Positions 1-10,539 of a DNA stretch of 64,000 nt are shown piece by piece. A model generated the notes under the pieces. That model was not told where the DNA came from. It saw nothing but the letters and a program-made list of their open reading frames with translations, and did not search any database. The translations under genes and the position numbers were made by a program. Within the stretch, counting starts at the first letter, position 1. Every line of letters begins with the position of its first letter. This DNA is from Nipponacmea schrenckii (taxonomy: Eukaryota; Mollusca; Gastropoda; Lottiidae), in assembly GCA_030562195.1 (NCBI GenBank), contig CM060199.1, positions 11,800,338 to 11,864,337 of the forward strand, read 5' to 3'.

Positions 1-380
1 AGGCGATTTACAAATATGAGTTTCGGCGATCCGGATATCTTTTTTAGATTAAACGACCCTCTATCCATTTTTTATTATGATTTTAACTTATTATCTATCT
101 TAATTGATGATGAGGGCTAAGGATGGGGAAGGGCAAAGAGGGGAAAGGGGGAAAAAGAGGGGTATTTTCATAAACCTTTTTTGTCTTTTGCTTAACGAAC
201 GAATCCCTGGATGGAACGCACTGCTTCAGTGCCGTTAGGCGTACGGCAATAATTGTATTTCTGGTTTTACATTAAAAATACAGGTTGATCAAATATAGAC
301 GTCAAACTTCCACATTCTATAAGTTTACAAGTTTTCTGTGTCTAGTAGCAAATATTAGAAAAACACATAACACAACTTAC
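1..380 (-). other. SETD3 intron 8 (5' part)
   Basis: This is non-coding sequence downstream of the 381 donor (exon ends at CAT, then GTAAGT on the minus strand). It holds a purine-rich patch near 115-165 and nothing I can name. Confidence 0.6.
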
Positions 381-3300
381 ATGTCCATTGGTATGATTGC
401 ACATATCCCATAATGGTATCAACCCGAATGTCACCTTTGACCCCTCTTCTGTTGGTATTTGATTCTGACGTGTCATTACTGTAGAAACTGCCCATCTGTA
501 TTCATCAAAGGTAAAGTTATTACAAATTGGAAGTTTATTGATGTACGGTTCTTGTTTCTGAAACAAAAATTCAATAGGACAAATTTTAACTTCCATTTTG
601 TTTGGTTACAAATGAATCAGTAGAATGACCATAAATAATGCATTTCAATTATTAGAGTATGGGAGGTGAATTTTTTTTGTAAAGAGATGACACATGATGT
701 AAAATCTGTTGTTTACACAAATATAAAGAAAGTATTAAATACCTGTAATAATCTGTAGAAATAAGCATACTGACGAGCTATATTTCTGTACTGACTTACA
801 GCTTCACCTTCAAAATAAAATATATAGTTCAGCTATGGATGGAATCCACCAGACATCTGTCATACATCCTGAACTCAATACTAAATTGACTATCAACTAC
901 ACCAAACCAGATTTTGATAACCATCTCTCAATATGGATGGAATCCACCAGACACCGCGATTGACCATAATATTTTGAGTAAATGCGACAATCTATACGAA
1001 GAAGTTTCTCGTTTACCACTGGTTAATGAGAAGAATAACCTTACCAATTTTGAGCGTTCTGTTTTAAATACTCTAAAAAATGATCAGACCATAATTATTC
1101 GAAAAAGTGACAAGGGCAATTGCTGTGTCCTTCAAAACCGCGTTGACTATATTTTTGAATTAGAAAAACAACTAAGTAATTCAAATCACTACCGCAAATT
1201 GGACCAGCCTATTTTAATGGAAACAGCGATAAAGATTAATGATATTTTGAAAATTCTAGTAAGAAAATCCTTCATATCCGATTCTCAGTTTGACTATCTT
1301 TGTGCAAAACCAGAAGTTCGGCAACGTCACATTTATACATTACCAAAAATTCATAAAAATCCAGAATCTGAATGGTGCGTTGCAAGCACAGTACCCAAAG
1401 ACAGACCTATCATTTCTGACTGTGCAAGCGAATCATACCAATTTTCCGAATATATTGATCATTTCTTACTGCCATTGGCTTGTAAACATCCTTCTTATCT
1501 TAAAGATACCACTGATTTTATAGAAAAAATTCGAAAATTCGATATTCCAGACAATGCGCTATTTATCTCGTTAGATGTAACAAGTATGTATACGAATATT
1601 GACAACAAATCGGGATTAGACGCTGTACAAAAAGCCTTTCTTAGAAATCCATGTTCTGACCGTCCAGACAAAGAAATATTAGATCTCCTAGAATTATGTC
1701 TTACACGCAATGACTTTACTTTTAATGGAAAAATATATCTTCAAACTTCTGGCACTGCGATGGGGAAACGCTTCGCGCCGAGTTATGCGAACATTTTTAT
1801 GGCCCAATGGGAACGCGAAATATCATTAATATCCCCGTTTCAACATTTCTTCTAAGGAAGGTTTTTAGACGATATTTTCATAATTTGGACAGAATCTTGG
1901 CAAACTTTTGGGAGTATTTTGAAATTTTAAATAATCACCATCCTTCTGTGAAGTTAACTGCAAACATTTCCAAAAACAGTATGAATATTTTGGATACGAC
2001 AGTATTCAAAGGACCTAATTTCAATCAAACTAAAAAATTAGATATCAAAGTGTATTTCAAAGAAACCGACACACACCAACTTTTGTTCAAAACTTCGTTT
2101 CATCCGAAGCACACGTTTTCTGGCGTAATTAAATCGCAAATTCTGAGATTTAACAGAATTTGCACGAGAAAGACAGATTTTGATTCGGCGTGCGAACTAG
2201 TTTTTAGCAAATTGCAAGAAAGGGGTTATTCAAAACGTTTTTTGCGCAAAATTAAAAACGACACTATTTTGGAGATTCAAAAGAAAAATGACCCCCCTCC
2301 CCCGCTCAATGGTTTTGGCTCCATACCGTGTATAGGTTCTAGGTGTCGTACCTGCGAATATGTACATAGTTCACACTATTTCAAGAATAATAAAAAGATA
2401 GCTTGCCAGGCAAGGTAACATACGCCCACTGGCAGCATTGAATTTGAAAAATAAATAGAGCAATGACTCGAAAACATTCACTAAATGGATATTGAAGTCA
2501 AGGGCAAAAACTCAAAAACACCAAGTTTCATCAAAATCCATTGAAAATTGTAGCTTCTATTGAACCACAAAAAAATTTTGACACAATCTTACTAAGTCAA
2601 GGGCAATAACTAAAAAACTGTTCATCGAAAAATCATCAAATTCGATCTTGACTGTGTCTTATCAATTCTAATGCTCACACCAAGTTTCATTTAAATCCAT
2701 TGAAAATTGTAGCTTCTATTTCGTCTACAACAAATATAGAGGCAGGGGCAATAACTCCAAAACTGTTTATCGCAAAATCGTCCAAATCGAACTTGACCGC
2801 CCTCTTATCAATTCCAATGCTCATACCAAGTTTCATTAAAATCCATAGATAATTGTAGCTTCTATAGTGTCTACAGAAAATGAATTTTTAAGCAATTTTA
2901 CTTAGTCAAGGGCAATTACTCATAAACTATTCATCAAAAAATCGTCAAATTTGAATTTCTGATAAAAACTGTTGCCTATATCGTGGATATAACCCAAATT
3001 TGACGCGTTTTTACTAAGTCAAGGGCAATAACTCAAAATCTGTTCATTCGATAATTTCCATTTTGGAACTTGACCGAGATATCATCAATATATACATGTA
3101 TACCAAGTTTCATTAAGATCGGATAAAAACTGTAGCCTCTATCATGGATACAACCCTAATTTGACGCATTTTTACTAAGTCAAGGCAATAACTCAAAATC
3201 TGTTCATGCAATGATTTCCATTTTTGAACTTGACAGAGATATCATCAATATATACATGTATACCAAGTTTCATTAAGATCGGATAAAAACTGTAGCCTCT

Positions 3301-6300
3301 ATCGTGGATACAACAAATGTGGACGGACCGACGGACAGGGGCGACGGCAATATACGTCCACATTTCCATGTGGGCGTATAATAAAAACTGTAGTCTCTAC
3401 AGTGTCCACAAACAATTGTTGACAGACGGACCAACGGACCGACGGAATTTGAAATTCAAAGTTCAAGAATTCCAGGAATTTTTTTCGGAATCATACCAAA
3501 ATCGATAGGGGTCTTCGTTGAATGGTAATAAACATGTATACCAAGTTTCAAGAAGATCCAATAAAAACTGTAGTCTCTACAGTGTCCACAAACAATTGTT
3601 GACAGACGGATGAGAAACAGTACATTCGAAATTCCAAGTTCCAGAATTCCAGGAATTTTTTTCAGAATCATATCAAAATCAATAGGGGTCTTCCTTGGAT
3701 GGTAATAAACAAATATACCAAGTTACAAAAAGATTCATAAAGAAATGGAGTCTCTACAGTGTCCACAAGCTTTTGTTTACAAACAGAACAATTTGAAATT
3801 CAAAGTCCAAGAATTCCAGGAATTTTTTTCGAAATCATACCAAAATCGATAGGGTTCTTCCTTGAGTGATTATAAACAAGTATACCAAGTTTCAAGAAAT
3901 TCCAATAAAAACTGTAGTCTCTACAGTGTCCACAAACAATTGTTGACAGACGGACCGACGGACCAACGGACCGACGGACCAACGGACCGACGGACAGGGG
4001 CGACAACAATATACGTCCACATTTCTATGTGGGCGTATAAAAATGGAAAAATATTTCAGATGAATGACATACTTTCATGTAAAGATAAAAATATAATCTA
4101 CCTAATTTCTTGCAAGAAATGCGATGTACAATATGTTGGTGAAACCCAAAATGCGTTGCGTACTCGATTTAGCGGCCACCGTTTTGATATACTTCATAAG
4201 AAAGATAGATAATTGCGAATCATTTCAACCAACCCAATCATTCCATTGAAGATCTTCTGGTTATGCCTATCGAACAAGTTCCCTTTTTACCTACAGTTAA
4301 ACCTAAAACAACACGATTGCAGAGAGAGAGTTTCTGGATTGATCAGTTACAAACTGTTATACCTAATGGACTTAAAATCCAACATGACAACCAAATCATA
4401 CCCTTTGTTGCAACCTATAATACTACAGCCAAAAATGCCTCTTTGATTGTCAAACGATATTATAAAGAACTCCAACATCAATTTCCTAATATTTACACTA
4501 AACGTTTGGTTACTGCTTTTAAGAGAAATAAAAATCTTAGTAATTTACTAGTCCATGGCAAATTGGACCCTATTCCATTAACTCCCTCAAACAATCGAAT
4601 CATGTTAGTTATATGTATATATTATTTGCAAGTATTATTATATTTTAGTCATTCAAGATTTCATTGTTATCTTTAATTGTATTTTTAATCTAATCTTCGG
4701 AATCAGTACTTTATGTAATAACAGAAATGTGAAGGAAAATGTATGTTCTCTTCTTGTGACCTTGGCCAGTGCTTCCATAGGAGAGTATCTTCTATAACAC
4801 CCAATACCATCAAACATTATACTAAAAACATATCTATCTATAGGCCTAAGCTTATATCTAATTCTTTCAGCCCAATACACTATGTTGCAAGATATAGATG
4901 TATTAAAATATAACCTGTTGTTATCCATTTAATATTTCATCGATATTTCTTACAATATTTTGTAGAAAAATGACATATAATGACTGGAAATATGTACACA
5001 CGCAGGAGCAAGATAATAAATCTTTAGTGGACCAAAATAATCAAATGAGACTTACCTAGAACAGGTGAACCTTTTAATTGAAGTAAATCATCAGAGGTGA
5101 AATATAAAGGTGTGTTATAAGATTCAGGTAAAATATCTATATATAATTAAGGTAGGTATGATAACAGTCGTATAAGTCTTGAATTTTCACGATGAGCTGC
5201 TTACAATGTAACTGATTAACCCAAATAATAAAAATACTGTTTCTGAGACTAAAAATGATTGGTCAAAAGAATGGAGATTTGCTATTTTAGAACAGGCCAT
5301 TAATTAATTAAAACTATTTTACAAGCCAAATGAACCACAACCATAATTTGTTTAATGTGACCATGCAAATTTCTTTTAACAGTAACAATATTTTCGTTAT
5401 TGGGATAACACATTCTTGGTATAGCACAGATAATCGTGCTGAAAATTGGCTGAGACCAGAACAGGTTTCAAACCAGCGATCTCAGAGTCAGGCACGTAAT
5501 CGCCAGCAACTGTTTAGACCACTCGGCCAACGGACCCTCCACAAAAATAGAAGGCAGCAGACCGGTAGAATTTACTGCGAACATGCATTACCCTTCTGAT
5601 AATCAGTAATGACACAGCTCCCAAGGCTGATTACATGAGATGATTAAATGTTATTTAGAAAGTGGTGTTGCAACAATATTTGCGTTATTTGGTATTTCTT
5701 GGTATAGCACAGATCCTCGTGCTGAAAATTGGTTGAGATCTGAACGGGTTTCGAACCAGCAATCTCAGACTCAGGCACCTAATTGTCAGCAATACATGTC
5801 AACTGTCAACTAACAGTAGTATTCCATATTCCACAAAAGACTAACATAAACTTAGAGTATAACTATTACTAAAAGGATACTGATATAAGGGGCCCAGAAA
5901 GAATCTGGAGTATATTTCTCACACAATAAATGTAAAGTTAAGGTAATATTTGGCATAGCACTTAATATTTTATCTTCTTTTATTAATTCTCCTGAAATAA
6001 CATTAAAACTCTCAAATTGGATCTCAATTTAAAGCACTAACTATCTAATTTTACCTGATGCGCAGTATTGTATCAATACACCACAATCCAATACGAAATG
6101 TCTTTTGTGGGATATGGTATAGCAATGTAATAATTTATACTGCAATCCAACTCCCTAGCAACTGAGTTATTCTACTTTCATATTTCTTTGTAATTTTGTT
6201 GCTTTGGATGTTTCAATTTCAGCAAATTTGAAACAAAATATCTGGCATTGTCGGTTGAACATGAATTCCAAATGAAGAAATTCCCACTAAGAGTAAGTAG

Positions 6301-9300
6301 CCTTACCTAAAACAGATTTTTTAGCAGAATCCACTGTTAGCATTAATTTTCTAGGTATTGTTAAAAATAGAGAGGCTTCCTGAAAAAACAAGAAACCTAA
6401 CAAATTGTCATTTTTGCAAAAACTTTTGTCTGCTTATAATTAAGTAGAAGTATTTGTATTTAACCACAAGAATACTGAAACACATTATCATGTAATTGGT
6501 CAGTTCATAAATCACATGACACCATTTATATGAGAGCGCAGCTCTCTCGATGGCGAAGCTCTCTCTTATGGTAACATGTATTCATGAATATGTATCAGAA
6601 GAATTTTGCACCACTGGTAGTCAAAAAAAAGTGAGAAAAAAGATGGCCGCCATGGGGGCTGCCATGTTTGTTTACAGCTAGGTCGCAGTCAATCAAGGTA
6701 GTCTAGAAGTGAATATTCTGGAATTCTTAAAATAAATTAAATTTCTTTCACAAACACTAAAATAGATGTAGCGTACCCTATTTAAAAACCTTATGTTTAA
6801 TCTTAATTTTTCCTGAATGTTCTATGCGGGTTTTCCATAAACAAGTTTATCTCATATCAGAGCTGTCTTCCCTTGCCATCGGAATTACGTTGACAGGGGG
6901 CTTGGTGATGTCACACGCTCTTTATGACGTCGAAATTTATCAATGAAATTGCATAATCATTGTTATTTTTATAAATAGCCCTAGTCTGCGCTCTCATTCA
7001 AGGCCATGCCTTATTCATATTACTATTACTAGGGGATGGTTTCAGTCAATGAATAAAAACAGATTTTAGAATTCATTTATTCATGATAGTATTGCCGAAA
7101 TCCTATTTCTACCACTCTTACCAATTTGATATGATATTACTTTAATGACCAAACTTGTTTTATTTTTTCTTATTGGCCTCACAATAATAAATGAGATGAA
7201 TGATTTTGATTTATCATTAGATTAAAAGAAAGGCTGGATTTTTAAAACATAAGCATATATTTCTGAATACCTTGATGTGTTGTTTAGCTTTCAAACCATA
7301 CCCACTTTCACCAGTAGCAGTTATTTCTACAGTTGATATATCCACATCATTATCAGTCAGCCAGGTAAAAAAATCTTTAAAACATTCACTACGATCTTTT
7401 TTACCACTTGATAAACCTAAAACCATAAAGCAACAAACTAATGCATAAAAATCAGATCTATATTTAACTATAATCATTTAGCATTATGAAAATGGTCCCA
7501 GTCAAATCCTAGCAACAAATTTACAAGGATTACAACTTAGGATCCTCAGAATCTTGACTACAATCTGGTCCTTAGTCAACATGACACTGAGATTCCTTTT
7601 GTCTAACCACTGGTAATTGAAGTACACAGTTTGTACTGTGATTGTACATTCAAAATGGATATTTAAAGCATAATGATGATGGACTACTTTGGAAATAATG
7701 CATTATTCACCTCCATATTTTCTCAATAAAAGGATGGCCTGGACTAAGCGAATACCTTACCAACAAGTTTGTTTGAAATATTGACAAAAATCATTTAAAC
7801 TGACCTGATTGCAATTTGCATATTTTTTCAACACAGGCATGAATTTCAGGGTAATCATCCAACTCCTTTGAACCAGTAACTGGTGGTTTACCACATACTG
7901 AAATAGATAGATTTTTTCAATAATAATGACATCAAATTCATGTTTGGTGCTTATTTAATAATTTATTTCATTCATCTACACATTTATAACATTTCATACA
8001 ATTTCAACATTTCTTAGAAAGCTTCATTAAGTTAATAGTAATGTGGTCTATAATAGAATCAACAAGAACTTAAAGTAATCATGATTAAATATGGAGATAA
8101 GGTAATATCTACATCCCAATTATTGAAAGGTACCAGCAAAATTTGACTTAAAAGTATATCCATTGCTAAATAGAAACCTAAGTAGAAAAGACATGTCTTT
8201 GATATGTATTGTTATTGTTACTATGAAAAAGATAATTATGTTTTTAATTCAAATTATCCGTGTTAAAGGGATAATAGGCGTTAGAATACACTCGTCCTAC
8301 GGCTTATATTTGTGTTTCATATTGACTATTAGTAAAATAAGTATGCATCCCACACTTTACCAAATTTTAAAAAGCCACAATAAAAATATATTCGGAATTT
8401 AAAAAAAAAGTGAGCCAGCGACGGTTCCATTCAGTTTGAGAATAAAAGCGTCTGGTAAATCAACGCTAAAACATCATTGTGGAATTCAACAGTAGGGATC
8501 AAGGACGCCTGAAAACCCACATGTTAGAGTTACTTCCCTTTATATTTACACGATTTGAAAATCGCTTGATGGATGGCTCAAGCGTTTTATGATTAACTAC
8601 TTTATTTTGGGGATTTATCGGATTTTAGAGGGATTTTGATGTATAGGTAAGTAAGTCCACTGATGGATATATACTGTTATTGTCCAAATTTGAGTGAACT
8701 TAAAATTTTATGTTCGTTCTAACGCCTATTATCCCTTTAAATAACCATCATAACATCTATTCAACACATATAGGTAGTGCTGGAAACAAGCAAAACTATG
8801 GTGAGCACAAAAAAAAACACTCCTAAGATAAAAAAAACTGGAAAAGGCACTACTAAAAAAACACACCTAAAGTTGCCAAGGTGAGCTTAAACTCGCCTGT
8901 AAAAACCAAGGAGAGTTTGATTAATTTCTAGCTGAAAGGTTGCTCTAAAAATGTTTTTTGCATGTGTGTGAGTGAATGGTTACATGAAAATTGCGAAATT
9001 AGCGCTTGTTGTCAACATCTTACGCCTGTAAGTAAGATTACGTGCGCTGCAAAAAGCACACCTCAATTTTTTTTAGGCGCGCTTGAGGTGAGTGAGCGCG
9101 ACCGCTCGCTTTTCGTTTCAAGGTCTGTATAGGGAAGGACATAGCGAAGCGAGTCATGTATAACTTTATTTGGAAACACTATACTTACATTCTAATAGTT
9201 GAGTTACAACATCTCTGATATCACGACGAGCTGACTTAGATAAATCTGTCATAGTTGGTGCAGATTCATTGTTACCAGCTCCTTTAGCTGGAACATCTTT

Positions 9301-9372
9301 CTTTTCATTAACAGGCTTGTCTTTAGGAGGACCGGAGGTCTTCCCTCCTCCTTTTTTAGATTTTTTGCCCAT
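381..9372 (-). CDS. SETD3: SETD3 actin-histidine N-methyltransferase, N-terminal half (partial)
   Basis: Eight coding exons: 9189-9372 (start), 7805-7897, 7271-7416, 6307-6379, 5881-5991, 5056-5136, 743-807 and 381-557. Their phases join cleanly into about 310 codons; the rest lies beyond the left edge. The start is a MGKKS N-terminus like vertebrate SETD3, followed by a Lys-rich segment. Recognisable blocks are the FFTWLTD/GYGLKA start of the SET domain, [43 protein letters not shown], and [18 protein letters not shown] ending in WDMCNHTNG, the SET cofactor/catalytic motif. The family methylates actin histidine 73. The C-terminal SET end and Rubisco-LSMT substrate-binding domain are not in the window. 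Exon 5 (5881-5991) has a weak donor (GTATCC) but its phase is exact. Introns carry a Penelope-like element, SINEs and two inverted-repeat elements. The gene is divergent from CCNK. Confidence 0.93.
2396..4038 (+). mobile_element. Non-coding repeat insertion inside the Penelope copy (ATACGCCCAC...GTGGGCGTAT)
   Basis: This non-coding block interrupts the Penelope element between RT and GIY-YIG. It begins with ATACGCCCAC near 2420 and ends with the inverted GTGGGCGTAT at 4028-4037; an earlier internal copy of the same end lies near 3368-3378. Inside are recurring units built on AAGTCAAGGGCAATAACTCA and ACCAAGTTTCATTAAGATC. The right part repeats ATAAAAACTGTAGTCTCTAC and GGACCGACGG. A fragment of the same family, including the upstream flank GATAGCTTG, lies in a papilin intron at 40750-41147. 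It encodes nothing. Class unknown; short terminal inverted repeats suggest a non-autonomous DNA element. Confidence 0.65.
3390..4000 (+). repeat. Direct repeats of about 170-190 bp in the insertion's right part
   Basis: Three to four degenerate copies share ATAAAAACTGTAGTCTCTAC, AGTGTCCACAAACAATTGTT, CCAGGAATTTTTTTCG and ACCAAAATCGATAGGGGTC. The last copy ends in a short array of GGACCGACGG/GGACCAACGG decamers at about 3953-3997. Confidence 0.75.
5396..5545 (-). mobile_element. tRNA-derived SINE, copy 1
   Basis: On the minus strand the segment reads like a class II (Leu/Ser-type) tRNA. There is an A-box-like TTGGCCGAGTGGTCTAA near 5517-5533, then a B-box-like GGTTTGAAACC at 5464-5474 and a non-tRNA body toward 5396. 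It lies in SETD3 intron 5. A second, 5'-shortened copy lies 150 bp away. Confidence 0.7.
5690..5800 (-). mobile_element. tRNA-derived SINE, copy 2 (A-box lost)
   Basis: It shares the body of copy 1 (TTGGTATAGCACAGAT and GTGCTGAAAATTGG on the plus strand). The B box is perfect on the minus strand, GGTTCGAAACC, at 5747-5757. The similarity stops before the A-box, so this copy is truncated at its 5' end. Confidence 0.65.
6530..6997. mobile_element. Small inverted-repeat element (ATGAGAGCGCAG ends)
   Basis: The 12-bp inverted termini ATGAGAGCGCAG (6530-6541) and CTGCGCTCTCAT (6986-6997) enclose 468 bp without coding potential. No clear target-site duplication is visible, so the assignment to a mobile element is an inference. 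It lies in SETD3 intron 3. Confidence 0.4.
8263..8740. mobile_element. TTAA-flanked inverted-repeat element (MITE-like)
   Basis: The left end, 8263-8286, reads TTAAAGGGATAATAGGCG and on; the right end, 8717-8740, is its exact reverse complement over 24 bp. Both copies are bounded by TTAA, the target sequence of piggyBac-type transposons, giving an element of about 470 bp inside. It lies in SETD3 intron 1 and has no transposase frame, so it would be non-autonomous. Confidence 0.7.
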
Positions 9373-10539
9373 TATTTATAAAATTTTCCTAGGGTACCGG
9401 TACCACTTATAATTCCTGAAATGACTTAAATTAAAATAATTTTGATAGTTTGGATAACACAGAATGTCTAGTCCACTTGTAAATACACATCATGTTGTCT
9501 TAATTACTTTGGTAATGCTAATAGTCAAACATTCTAACAATTTTATGATTGGATTTATTATTGTTTGGCCATTTTTGGGCTGAATAAGTTACTAAGACAC
9601 TGTCACTTGAAAGTCTATGTGAGTGAGTGTTGAGTGTACATGAGACATTTTGTAAATTTCTTTGCTTTGGAAATTTAATCAAGCAAACTTCCATATTAGG
9701 ACATACGTGACTGATCTCTAATTTTTCCCATTCTTAGGTTAGGTTAGGCTTGTGGAAAGTTTCCTTTGAATTTCACCAAATGTAGACATTCTAATAAACT
9801 GTACACATATGATTCTTTTTACAAAGTCATTATTATACTCATGCAGTTGGGGCTATTTCATATTCAAAAACTGACCTTTCTGACTTGATAATGGCCCTTC
9901 AGATCTGCAGGAACTTTTCAGAAGACTTGGAACTTTGTTTGCGACCGGTTATTGGTTGACGTAAAATATTTTTAAGAACTTATATTTCTTTATCAATTAT
10001 TGCTATGCAAGTACTAAAAAGAGTCAAAATTCAATTCATTGCTTTTTTTCCCTTTGGGCCTATGTTATTAGTATTAAACTTAAAGTGTTAAAGTCAAAGG
10101 TGATCACGACATTAGATATAAAACAAGAACTTACTACGACTGTCAGGGGAGATAAAAAGTTATTTTTTTTTTCCAACATGACAAGACAATATAAAAAATA
10201 AAAAGATATATCTTTAATTATAGTTAATAGAGTATCTTTACCAATGTAAGTACCCGGGATGTTATTTTATACCACAGTGCCGCACTGCTAATCTGGAGTG
10301 GGTACCAGAGCTTAAAATTATGATTAGGCCCTAATAGTTTTCCATTGCCCTTTGTTACTCCAGACCACTGCTAAGCTTCAGTCGCCCTAGTCTTAGTTTA
10401 TAAATGGTATTTAAAAGTGCAATTTATACAGATCGGTTAGTCCATATCTTAGTGCCTAATTTTTGATAAAGAGGGTAGACTTTCATAATTTTTAAACTGA
10501 ACGTTTTTTCCAGAACTGGTAGTGGAGCAGAAACATAAA
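9373..10539. promoter_or_regulatory. Divergent intergenic/promoter region between SETD3 and CCNK
   Basis: The two start codons (9372 minus, 10540 plus) are 1167 bp apart with no other gene between them. An acceptor-like TTTTTTCCAG ends at 10512, with an in-frame stop between it and the CCNK ATG, so CCNK may have a non-coding first exon upstream; a GTAAGT donor at 10245 is a candidate. No TATA box is evident. Confidence 0.5.

Larger units (their letters stand above)
830..4676 (+). mobile_element. Penelope-like retroelement (RT plus GIY-YIG endonuclease), broken
   Basis: It lies in SETD3 intron 6, antisense to the gene. The frame from 914 to about 1855 encodes a reverse transcriptase of the Penelope type: TLPKIHKNP, a RPIIS block, [11 protein letters not shown] (motif A) and [17 protein letters not shown]. 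The motif C region (LDDIF, near 1865-1885) sits in a different frame, and the thumb region continues to 2418 in yet another frame, so the copy is frameshifted. A C-terminal GIY-YIG nuclease follows at about 4040-4560: [28 protein letters not shown] and [10 protein letters not shown], again split between two frames near 4210. RT and nuclease are separated by a 1.6 kb unrelated insertion. A 20-odd bp direct repeat (ATGGATGGAATCCACCAGAC) occurs at about 835 and 932 at the 5' end. Inactive remnant. Confidence 0.85.
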
